From Hysterangium stoloniferum (taxonomy: Eukaryota; Basidiomycota; Agaricomycetes; Hysterangiales; Hysterangiaceae), in contig WHVD01000011.1 of NCBI GenBank assembly GCA_015178975.1, positions 682,001 through 746,000 of the forward strand: a DNA stretch of 64,000 nt, read 5' to 3'. The notes beneath the pieces were generated by a model. That model worked only from the letters and a program-made list of their open reading frames with translations. It was not told the origin of the DNA and did no database searches. The number at the start of each line of letters is the position of its first letter. Positions within the stretch are counted from its first letter, which is position 1. A program made the translations under genes and the position numbers. Below, one piece after another: positions 34,268 to 44,105 of the stretch.

Positions 34268-35875
34268 TCAATATTCATCAGGAATCTCTTCTGCATCCGA
34301 CACGGACGGTAACTCCAGGCTAGGTCGTTGAATTTTCGGCACAGACTCTAGAAGATTCACAATATCCTCCAATTCAGTGCCGGCGGGATGCGTTTTGCTG
34401 TCTTCATCGTTATTGTGATGTTCCACGGGAGAAAGAGATTCCGGAGAGGGTGGAGGAATAGAGATACTATCATGTTGTGAGCTTGGGTCGATTGAGTCAT
34501 TATCATGCTGTGAAACGTGAACATCGTTCGTGAGCGCATCGGTAGATTCGGGAAGTTCTACTGTCACATCCTTTTGCGCAGAATGAAGAATTTCATCCGA
34601 AAAGTCTTCGTCGTAACTCTCGACGACGGCTTCGCTATGTGGACCGAGTTCATCTTCATGATGATCCTTGGTGTGTCCATCGACAGAATGATCTTCGAGC
34701 TCGTGGGGAAGTTTGCTATGTTCTTTAACTCCTTGTATTTCGTGATCTTCGTGCACACCGACATCAATTTCACCAACCGCTTGAGAGCCCACATGAGCTA
34801 GAATTACCTCCGGCGAATTCTCATCCGACTTCTGTACAACTTCTAGTTTTGCACCTGTACCGGGTGCTGCATCCCTTTTCGCAGGCGACACCTTGCTACT
34901 GGTCGCGCCGGGTTTCGCCGAAGTGGTTGACTTGGTCGAGGCAGGTTTAACAGGCGTTCTAACTGTCGTAGCGGGAGCCTTCCCTCCTCTGGCCGGCGTG
35001 ACCACTGGCGTTCTTATTCTAGATGCAGAAGCGGCCGTAGGTTTCGAAAGGTCGGTGGTGGGCCGTCTCTTCGGCTTATCTGAGGGAGGAGGAGGAAGTG
35101 GACTGGCTCTAGAGCGTGCAAGGGATGCCGCCGTCGGTGCATACAGCCCCGAGGACGGCGTTTTGGGACGCGACGTAGATGAAGGAGTTTTGGGACGAGA
35201 TAGGGGCGTTCTAACACGGGCAGGAGTGACGGTGGAGGGGGTTGGTTTGGGGGCTGCCGGGGTTCGGGTTATACTAGACTGTCCGGCTTGTTGTTGTCTC
35301 AATGGTGTTACGTTTGAGCGGCCGGAAACAGGTTTATTAGGTGTTGCGACAGAAGGCCGTGCGCCTGGCTTTGACGTTACAGGTCTGGCCGATGACGATG
35401 GATGAGGCGTCGCTGTCTTCGGCTGGGTTGGGGGGGCGGTTATAGTTGCCGGCGGCATCGATGGCGTTGGTTCGGATGGAACAGAGTTTGTCGGAGAAGG
35501 AACTTCAATGGGAGGTTCTGCCACAGTCTCTGGAACACTGGAGGCTTCCACTTTATCAGCCGGGGGGGAGAGGGAAGGTTGTGAGGCGGGGGGTGGGGTC
35601 CCACTTCCAGCACTAGGCGGTGAGAGGGAAGTAGGAGCTGTGGGTGCACTTTTTGGTGGCCATTCTCGCTTTTCCTTGAGTTCTTCTTGAGCTGAATCAC
35701 CCGTACGGTGACTTATAACACTAGAAGTTCTCGGAAACACTGGTGGTGGTGTACTGGCAGCGGTCTTCTGTTTCTCGAAGCGACCGATGAGATTAGCGAC
35801 GCTGGGGCGAGGTCTCTCGTCTGGAAGAGGCCTAGAAAGAACAGAACACAAGGTCAACATGTATCTAACCATCAT
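34268..35875 (-). CDS. Pro/Ser/Thr-rich basic protein, uncharacterised
   Basis: About 520 residues ending in PSVSDAEEIPDEY-stop at 34268. The first conserved-looking block is RPRPSVANLIGRFEKQ, a phrase met in basidiomycete cytoskeleton-related proteins. The centre is a basic Pro/Ser/Thr stretch with short repeats of SRPKTPSS, and the C-terminal third is acidic and His/Asp/Glu-rich (EDHEIQGVKEHSK, DGHTKDHHEDELG). No catalytic domain. The layout, a basic Pro-rich region followed by an acidic tail, resembles microtubule-binding proteins, but this is only an analogy. The true start is unclear: an acceptor TTCTAG just before GCCTCTTCC (about 35833) suggests that the first exon lies upstream. Confidence 0.65.
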   Translation of the reverse strand: MMVRYMLTLCSVLSRPLPDERPRPSVANLIGRFEKQKTAASTPPPVFPRTSSVISHRTGDSAQEELKEKREWPPKSAPTAPTSLSPPSAGSGTPPPASQPSLSPPADKVEASSVPETVAEPPIEVPSPTNSVPSEPTPSMPPATITAPPTQPKTATPHPSSSARPVTSKPGARPSVATPNKPVSGRSNVTPLRQQQAGQSSITRTPAAPKPTPSTVTPARVRTPLSRPKTPSSTSRPKTPSSGLYAPTAASLARSRASPLPPPPSDKPKRRPTTDLSKPTAASASRIRTPVVTPARGGKAPATTVRTPVKPASTKSTTSAKPGATSSKVSPAKRDAAPGTGAKLEVVQKSDENSPEVILAHVGSQAVGEIDVGVHEDHEIQGVKEHSKLPHELEDHSVDGHTKDHHEDELGPHSEAVVESYDEDFSDEILHSAQKDVTVELPESTDALTNDVHVSQHDNDSIDPSSQHDSISIPPPSPESLSPVEHHNNDEDSKTHPAGTELEDIVNLLESVPKIQRPSLELPSVSDAEEIPDEY

Positions 35876-35983
35876 TACTGTTCAAACACATACATAGTGA
35901 TTGGAAAGCGTGCTATAAAGAAAGGATCAGGGGAGTCAGAGGTAACTGATTGTGGGCGTCCAAGGACCAGTTCGCAACCAGTA

Positions 35984-36785
35984 ATGGCCACTAACGACGA
36001 CCACGAATTCGTGACTTCGCGTGGTGGTCTTCAAACAAGGCTCTTTACGCCTTCAAGTTCAAATGTGTCAATTAGACTTGCTGTCTTTACTCATCCTTGG
36101 GCACCGCTAGGAGGGAACATGCATGATCCGTGAGGTTATCGAGCAAAAATTCTATGGGTTACCCTCTTACTATCGTCACACTTAGGGTGCTCCACACTCT
36201 CAGAGCTGTTTTCCTTTCCCGTGGCTTTCATGTTCTCATCTACAACTCGCGTCCCAGCTTCACTGGTTGCCCAGAGGCCGAGGACTTGAAGCAGCTTGTG
36301 CAAGGCATCTTGACGAAGCTGGGGGGACAAGCTGAACATGTGGTGTTAATGGTGCGACGGCCCAAACCATCTTTCGTTTCAATAATGAACTCCATGTTCA
36401 CTGCTAGGGATACTCCCATGGCTCACTAATGACGTCTATGCACCCTATCCTGCCGACACCCATAAAAACATACCACATCCTACTATCTTATCCCTTGAGC
36501 GTACGAGGTTTCATCACCTTTTTTCGTGGAGCGACATATGAAAATGCTCTCAAGACTCTGGTTCAAAATCCAGAATCAAAGGTTTTGGCGTTATACGGCG
36601 ATCACGATCAATTTACATCCCTGCAGAATTATGAACGCTGGGTCACACAGCTGAGAAGTGACGCATCTGGTCGACTTAATACCGTAAAGATTGAAGGAGG
36701 CGACCATTTTTGGGCGCAAAAATCATGTGAAATATTATGTGTCGAGATAGGAAAGTGGCTGGATGATATCCTAGGAACTGATTGA
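35984..36785 (+). CDS. Alpha/beta hydrolase
   Basis: Serine hydrolase of the fungal alpha/beta family. MATNDDHEFVTSRGG at the start, FTHPWAPLGGNMHDP, then an intron (about 36130-36186) joining to VLHTLRAVFLSRGFHVLIYNSR. A second intron (about 36350-36410) restores the nucleophile elbow VVLM/GYSHGS (G-x-S-x-G). The acid is in VLALYGDHDQFTS and the His in KIEGGDHFWAQ, so the triad is complete. Odd point: after YNSR, relatives usually have a Gly-rich GVGxSxG segment before SFTG; here YNSR is followed directly by PSFTGCPEAEDL, so about nine residues of a conserved loop are missing with no intron to supply them. Substrate unknown. Confidence 0.8.
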
Positions 36786-38248
36786 ATGGCTGGCAGATAA
36801 CGCATCGGTATATTAGGCAGATCATTGAAAACACTGCTTGGTCGTTATCAAATTTAAGAAATACCACCTATCAAAGTCAGAGTGACGCTGTTACCAGACG
36901 ACGATGATATTAGAATGCCAAGGGAAAGCAGCACCTGCATCAGACTCTCGAGGGGGCTGGAACCTCTGGATAATACAAGTGCGGAAGATTCAATAGATGT
37001 TTCTGTTTCATAATAACTGTGTTCATACTTTGCCAGTGTAGCCTCGGATGTAAGAATGCGTCTGCATCGTATTCTATTCTATATCCATGCGAGAATGTTA
37101 TTCTGATGTATACGGCATTACTTACATGCACTGATGACGTTGTCACGGTGCGCAAGGCGTCAGCCGCTGGATAGAAGAGTCCTATTGACGTATCCGGCAT
37201 GAAGTAACATCAGGAGCTTTCATCAGAAATTTGCACGTATATGCTTAATTAAATACGTCAAACCCACATTCTCTATTGTAAATTAATGTGGGTACACAGA
37301 CATCATACTTCTGCCTAAACTGAAACACGTCAGACCAATGTTTTCAATGTAACCTGGTGAAGGTTTACGGATATTACATACGTCAGTAATTGTAAAGCGA
37401 TGTAAGTTTATGGAGCGCAGTCATGAGAACTTCGACCGAACAGGGCTTTCGAGTTCGACTGGAAAGTATTTGCAACCCCTTGACAATAGGATCTAAGATA
37501 GATCAAGTACTATCAAATACTTATGGATGGCACGAGCTTACGGTACTTCACAAGCATGTATAGCAAGTCTATATCGATGGGGACACCGGAACCCTCGAGA
37601 TGCTTGACAAGATTTAACCAACCTCCGATATTGTAATCTATTTATGCTCACAATCAGAAACAGACTCTTAGGGAAATTTTAATTTTCCTGCCATTGTTAT
37701 TGGGCTTTAATAGCGCGAGCAGTCTGAAGTGCGAGAGGGAATTCACCAGTCGCGTTGTAGAACAAACACGTTGGAACGGAAAGTTCTGAATCATTTTATG
37801 ATGCATCGTGAAGAGAATTTGGAAGATGAGAGTGATGATTAATCGATTGCTACTGTTGACAGCGTTCCACCAGAATAACCATCATGGAAATGGCTCTAAT
37901 AAACTCGGGGCTTTGACCCATCAGTACCGATATCGCCCCAGTGACCAGCTACTTAGTTAGCAAGCGCAGTACTCAAGGGGCATCAGTGATTAGTAAAACT
38001 ATTTCTAACATGGATAAAGCTATTTCAGAAAGGATGTGATTAAAGCCGTAATTTGAAGGAAGCTGACTGTATCAGACTGGCAAATGACAGACTCCGACGC
38101 TCGAGAAATAATTTGGCCGAGGCTGTGTGCATGGTCTAAAACCTGGTTCAAGACTGCATCATCCGCTGAAATGGAAATAATAGCATCCTATGGGCAAATG
38201 GTTGAATTGATCATGGCCCTAGTCAAACTACCTTGGAACACTAACAGA
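36786..38248. other. Intergenic, no gene recognised
   Basis: About 1.5 kb without a convincing frame on either strand (36940-37200 minus and 38084-38320 plus are isolated short frames). No element ends recognised until the LTR-like sequence at 38249. Confidence 0.45.
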
Positions 38249-38610
38249 TTGTTAGGATCCCAGTCATTTGGCCCCCTGCAACCTTGTTCTACTCCCCACC
38301 CTTTCATGTCCCACCATTGATACCCCCAACCACAGTGTCACTGCCCATGGCACCCTGACACTTGGTTCACTATGGTTTTCCCTTTTTGTCATCCCATCCT
38401 GTCTCCATCCAACACTTTTCCATTACCCATTTCTACTTGTAAATGATATTTGCCACCTTATACTCTCTAGAATACTTTTACTACATGGTATTTAATTCTA
38501 GTCTGATCCTTATCCTTTCCCATACTTCCTTTGACCTGTCATGACTTCCTACTTCCTTGATTGGCCCTCTGCTCATCTGTTACATCTTTGTATAAAGTTT
38601 GTACCATGTA
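38249..38610 (+). mobile_element. Degenerate LTR-like sequence (copy A)
   Basis: Begins TGTTAGGATCCCAG and shares islands with 40769-41010: CCTGACACTTG, CCATCCTGTCTCCAT, TTTGCCACCT.ATAC and a TACTTTTRCTACAT block. A TATA-like TTGTATAAAGT precedes the solo LTR that interrupts it at 38611; the sequence seems to resume at 39439. Confidence 0.5.
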
Positions 38611-39433
38611 TGTTAGGGTATGTACACGGCGGGTTTCCGGAGAAACCCGCAGAATATCCAGTAGGACTTGGCTTCAGCTTATAGGCTGCACCCTTGCAAG
38701 ATCGTGTCGTCCAATTTCAGACAGGTGGACAGGAATCCCGGGAAGTCTGGGCAGGGTTCGTGGGTCGGGGGTCGTAGGTTGGAGGTTGTGGGTTGAGAGG
38801 TTGTGAGTTGAGATAGATAAGAGAGATAAATGCGCCAGAGCCCGTGGGCTCCGACTAGTGTGAGCAGTGTGATTCAAGTAGGAGTTTAAAGCAGAAAATG
38901 TATTAGATTACTGGGGGGAATCTAAGCCAATTTTCTGACTGGATTGTATGTACAACATCTGCCAGACTATATAGACCGTGGAATGAATGACATACCAAAT
39001 CCAGTAATAATGAAACGAAACTAGCAAAACATAAAACGAGAATAGTAAACACCAAATTTGGTGTTAGGAATGGGACGGAATGGAGCAGAGTCCGAATTGT
39101 GACAAATCATAAACCATAACAGGAAACGGAGCTGGAGCAGAGTCCAAATTGTGACAGGTCATTTGACTAAAACAGGAATGGGGCTCTGTTAGAGAGATGA
39201 CAAGTTTTCCGAGTGGGGTCCGGTGACTGATGCATGGGACAAGGTCGGACATAGACAGGGACAGAGTCCGGTGGGTATTCTGGTGACTGATACACAACAT
39301 AACGAGGTCGAACGTAGACAAGTCTGATGTACGGAGTCCAGTGGGAATTCTGGTAAACTGACAATTGGTGCGTGTAGGGCACGGGTGCATATAAGTTAGT
39401 GCCCGGAGTCCAGCGGGAATTCCGGTCGTAACA
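38611..39433 (+). mobile_element. Solo LTR 3
   Basis: 823 bp, TGTTAGGGTATG...GGTCGTAACA, flanked by perfect 5-bp duplications ATGTA (38606-38610 and 39434-39438). Contains GGACTTGGCTTCAGCTTAT near 38667, the core shared with solo LTRs 1 and 2, but is otherwise much diverged from them. No internal coding sequence. Confidence 0.92.
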
Positions 39434-39539
39434 ATGTATGCTACTACTCTTCAATTCTAATATTGACTTAGATTACCTCTATTTAGTCTTCAGTCTTCTT
39501 ACTCTCTCTCTAATACCCTTTAAGGCATTATTGGCAAGT

Positions 39540-39756
39540 TGTGACCCTCTACCTTACAACTCTTAGTATATCAGCCCTTCAGTTGAGTAAGCTAAATGTT
39601 GTTTTTAGTTCTTATCATACTATTTACTCTGTTTGAAATACTGGAGCACCTAACAGTTTGTACAAGGGTACAACACATAAGTTGAAGCCAAGCTCCACTA
39701 TTTTATAGAGTTAGATCTCCCAACTAGTATAATATTTATCATTAGCCCCCCAACAT
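39540..39756 (-). mobile_element. LTR-like fragment in reverse orientation
   Basis: The minus strand reads TGTTGGGGGGCT near 39756, followed about 75 bp later by GCTTGGCTTCAACTTATGTG and TTGTACCCTTG, a variant of the solo-LTR core in its usual position relative to the start. The far end (TGTGACCCTC at about 39540 on the plus strand) is tentative and no target duplication was found. Confidence 0.4.
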
Positions 39757-40140
39757 AGAGCCCTCTTAACCCCTTTGCTTAGATCTCAATATAGATATCA
39801 TACTGTTTCTCAATTGATCTTCCTAGTATGGTGCATGAGAAAATTCCCAAACAAGATAAATGTGAATTCAACCAAAAGGGTTTCAATAATTGCTGTCTAG
39901 ATTATAGGTTGAAGTCTTTCCTTCCAGCAGCCTTTGCAACATTATTAAATCCAAAGGAGATAGCTCAACCAATTGGGGAGTGGCAGATCTGATCCACCTC
40001 CACCTCAGCTGAAGAGCTAGAGGTTGGAGAGATTCCCCCAGTTGGCTTCATGACATATACATATGTATGTCAGAGTGGTAAATATTTAATTGCACTCATC
40101 ATTGGAAGACCTTATGAGTAGTGCTGCTTTGTGTCACAAC

Positions 40141-40499
40141 TGTTACAGTTCACAACATTGTCACAAAATATTCAAGGTAATCTTTGACTATCTTTCAATT
40201 CATCTTTGATAAAAACTTTGACTTGACCATCCATTCAACATCTTTGATATCCTTGAAAATATTCAATGAATATTCAACATATATTTGATTTGTCTCATTT
40301 TGATGTCATATATGATTCTATTTATAGGTCATAGTATAATCATAGTTTAACAGAGAAAGGCATAAAAGGGCAATGAGAAGAGTGAAGTTAGTCAGAAAAT
40401 CTCTCTATTGTACATTAGTTGTCTGTATTATTAATCTACTCTCGATCTTATCTTTTGTAATTGTTGTAACCTTTTGACATTCACATCTATGAGCTTTCA
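40141..40499 (+). mobile_element. Probable copia-type 5' LTR remnant
   Basis: TGTTACAGTTCAC...GAGCTTTCA with a TATA-like CATAAAAGGGC near 40360, followed within a few bases by TGGTATTAGCC, similar to the initiator-Met primer-binding site (TGGTATCAGAGCC) of copia elements. No gag follows, so this is a truncated remnant. Confidence 0.4.
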
Positions 40500-40768
40500 T
40501 GACTGGTATTAGCCTCTTACTTCATTGACAAGGTGAATCTATACTTCATTGAATGAGGCTTCTGTATTTGGTTTAGTAGAATATATTACAATTATTATAT
40601 GACTTTATCAAAAGAAATTTGATTTGTGTCACTTTGAGAAGGTGCATAATGCACAAGTGGTTGAATCAGATAAGACATATATCCATCAACACACAGCATG
40701 GTGCTTTGATGCTCCTTTAACCACAACTATTAGATTGTCTCCCAAAGGGTGGATCAAGTGAGGGTGAG

Positions 40769-41010
40769 TGTCAGGATCCCCATTGTTTCAGACCCCCCAC
40801 AAGCTGTTTTAGTCTCATAACCCTCCATCATTCTACTATCTATACCTCCACTCATGGTAGCACTGCTTGCAATGTCCCTGACACTTGTTTCATTGTATCA
40901 TAGCACCTTAGCCTTCCATCCTGTCTCCATTCCATTCACTCTCCCACCACTGTTCCATGTATATATTCCATTTGCCACCTCATACCTTTTTTAGTATACT
41001 TTTGCTACAT
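40769..41010 (+). mobile_element. Degenerate LTR-like sequence (copy B)
   Basis: Begins TGTCAGGATCCCCA and shares several blocks with 38249-38500 in the same order. Together they may be old LTRs of one family. Confidence 0.45.
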
Positions 41011-42188
41011 AGATGGCTCTACACAATATAGATGGCATACTTACAGACCTTCCCACTTTCCTGATGTAGGGTAAGAGCAATTGTTGTTTCCATCAGCTTC
41101 CTCTAGCTGGCCGCCAGTCCTTTTTCCGTGCAGTCGAGGCATTCATGGGGATAAGGAAAAGTTAACACGATTCTTTCAAACCATGTGCTATAAATAATGT
41201 AATGACCGAGGATATCCAGCAAAGTACCTTGGAAAGACTCCATATAACAAACCCTATAAGTTTTTTTGGGCGAGAAGGAGACGAGCTTAACCGTACACAC
41301 GAGATTTATATCCCATCCACAGTTAACGTCGATGAGATATCGTTATGACGCATAGAGACCTCGTGTACTAATTCCAGAACACAGTAAGAGGACGTAGCAA
41401 CGGTGACAGACGTACGACGCGCAGTGATATTCAGTAAGTAATCATAGATACTTTGAAAGATTAAGGCTAGTGGGAGTCCCGTTTAACAAAAAGTAGGATT
41501 ATGTAGACAGATCGGATTAACACGTAGATTCTGTCCGGCGAACAAGTACCAAAGACTATAGCAGTTCTTAATCAGACAAAAGTCTGCGCTACTCGTTTGG
41601 CAACCTATCTCCTCTGTCCTAAGAACACTGCGATTTAACACACTGATAATTGATTGCAGGACAGTAGGAATCAGAAAGAAAAAGTATGTATGATGTATTG
41701 TTCAAAGGCTGCGAAGACAGCCATATTTTACAAAGAAAAATGTCGGCTTCCCTCCTCCCACCAGGATCCAGCCAGGATCCAGCAGCCATCATGAGCGCAC
41801 CACTCTAGGAGCAGGCACCTCGTGCACACCAGACCAAGGTTGTAAAGATACTAGACAAGAAAGAAAAAAGTCACCCCACCGCGTCGATGGGGACCTTTCA
41901 GCATCGCTCTTGAGAACGGGAACGCGGACAGGAAACAGAAGACTCCAGGCCCGAACTTTTGTGTTCCTAATAGCAGACTATTATTAGTATATAAAAGGGG
42001 AAGAAATTGGTGTACAAGACTCACTCTGTGTTTGTTCAAGAGAAAAACCCCTCGGGCACCAAGTTGGGCTTATATAAGCTGAGCGGACTTTGAAACATCC
42101 ACATGGGGCCGTCTCTTTCGGGAAAGGGACGGGAACGGAATGCGCTTTGTATCTACGGTGCCCAAGTTGAACTTGTACAACGACGACG
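41011..42188. other. Intergenic, upstream of PEX11
   Basis: No gene recognised. Several short minus-strand frames (41103-41300, 41851-42039, 41984-42256) lack family resemblance; the last overlaps the PEX11 start and is probably chance. Confidence 0.4.
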
Positions 42189-43642
42189 ATGCCTTTATCT
42201 TCTCGTCCGTTTACCCTCGCTAAGTTAAATGACATCATTCTCGGGGCGTTTGCCAATGTTCCGGAATCCCAAACGCTTGATCATGCTGTTAGATACCTGA
42301 GTACATGGAGTGGTAGCGAGTTGAGTTGATACCTCTTGTCATGACGTAGGAGATCTAATGCAAGAGATATGCTTGAACAGCAAACTATTCATGGTAGGTG
42401 ATCATGCCGATCTGCTTGGCCTCTGTTTATGTCCATGCAGGTTGTTCAATATTTTGCTAAGCTCATCATTCCCATCCTTGAGCTCCGAGCACGTCTGCAA
42501 TTCCGTGCTGGTCTTAGACCGACACCTAAGAGCGTCGGAGCAGAGAAATGGTCTAACCTAGGAAGTATTCTTGGTGACTCTCGTACCCTGTGGAGAACAT
42601 GGGGTGAGTTCCTTAACTCGTGTCGGTGCGAGTGGCCCAGAATCGATATATACCTTGATGTCACAGGTCTGCTACCTATCATTCAGTGGCTCATAGCACT
42701 TGAACGCAGCCCTCCGCCTACTAAATACCTTCACAATATTGAAAGGCTTCAGGGACTTTCTATGCTTATTTACTACCCATTGGAGCACATCTACTATTTT
42801 GCGGCACATTCGCTGTTGCCTCCGCGCTTTTCTCCCTCCTCGGCTCTCAACAACAAAATTGCCATTTGGAGTTGTCGCGCATGGGCAGTGTACGTCGCTC
42901 TGCAGTTCTTGCACCTCAAGGAAGATTGGAAGCTGTACAAGCTGCGTGAGCGGGCACTGAGGCGAAACTCTGGCAAATCTAATGGAGCGGATGAGGTTTT
43001 AACGGAAAAAATGGAGGTCGAACAGAGAAAGCGCGCTATCTGGAATGAATTTTGGGTCAATGTTGGTTATTTGCCTTTGACTGTTCATTGGTGGGTGCTC
43101 GTATATTTTCAATACTCTTCCTTGTTATTGGGTCCCCTTATGGGTGGCTGTGCATATATGCATTGAGCGTTTACGGGCCAAGGCCGTTCCCTGGCGCGTG
43201 CCAGCTGGAGCATTCTTTCCCATTATTTGAGGTAATAACCATATCTTTGCAGGTCATTGGAGAAGGGTCTTTTTCCTAACGAGGTGTGCAATGTCCTTTA
43301 CATTCTGTATATTGATAGGACTAACTCAAAGTTCCCTTTTCTGTTTATTGCCATCAATTGTGATCCTTATTAAATGTCTATCCTTGTTTGGTGTGTGTGG
43401 TGCATGTACCTGTGGATTTCAACGTTTTGCCCTGGCTCCTCGGTGGATCTTTACCGTGATCTCATTGGCATCTTGGCGCATCTTGGCAACGTGTTCATTT
43501 TTTTCATATGACCATCGCTGATGTCTTGGGAATCTGCTGTTATGACGCGCAGACATGGGTAGGGCTGTTCGGGACAATCGCTGCAATAAATTCCTTCCAA
43601 GGCGGCTGGGCTGTTACTGCACCGCCTTTGTCAAAGACGTGA
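42189..43642 (+). CDS. PEX11: Peroxisomal biogenesis factor 11 family (PEX11C-like)
   Basis: Peroxisomal membrane protein promoting peroxisome division. Start MPLSSRPFTLAKLND at 42189 with TLDHAVRYLSTWSG, then a short exon DLMQEICLNSKLFM, then VVQYFAKLIIPILELRA. The long exon (about 42441-43091) has LGDSRTLWRTWGEFLN, LDVTGLLPIIQWLIALE, LSMLIYYPLEHIYYFA and NVGYLPLTVHW. Spliced C-terminal exons give SLEKGLFPNE and TWVGLFGTIAAINSF, ending APPLSKT-stop at 43642. The amphipathic N-terminus, the YYPLE motif and the C-terminal Gly-rich membrane segment fit PEX11. The splice after the first exon allows two donors. Confidence 0.85.
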
Positions 43643-44105
43643 AATTTAGCTGCGCCTGAAGTTGGTAAGTAGCGTAGAGATAATCTGATAATGCTCATAC
43701 CCAAATTTGGCTAGTAGCAAGGTGACAAAATGGTAGCTTGATACAAGGGCTGGGTTAGATACGAGCATGTTTCCTGTTGATAGGCATGCCGAAAGTAATC
43801 TACGTTCATGAATTCTAGCCACAGGCGCCTTATGGAAAAAAGGTTCACAGACAGGGTTAGGCACTTCGCATGACGAGAGGGACTTAGCATGACGAGAAGC
43901 TATGACACCGTACATCTTGTACTCTTGTAATCATGTCATAGTTAACTAGTTAAGTCCGCCGCAGTAATATTAATACTGTCTTCGATATCCTGGCTAAGGG
44001 GCTGCCGAGCCAAAAAGCACAGCTTTTCATTACCTAATACTGTGTTCTGACATCCTTTTCTTCCAGAGCAACACGTACTTTTTCTGGTCTTTCTACCCAA
44101 CCGGC
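43643..44105. other. Promoter region of the calcium ATPase
   Basis: No gene. Upstream sequence of the plus-strand pump. Confidence 0.4.

Noticed and set aside
41851..42256. Minus-strand frames overlapping the PEX11 start
   Set aside because: No similarity to known proteins, and the overlapping PEX11 model is strong.
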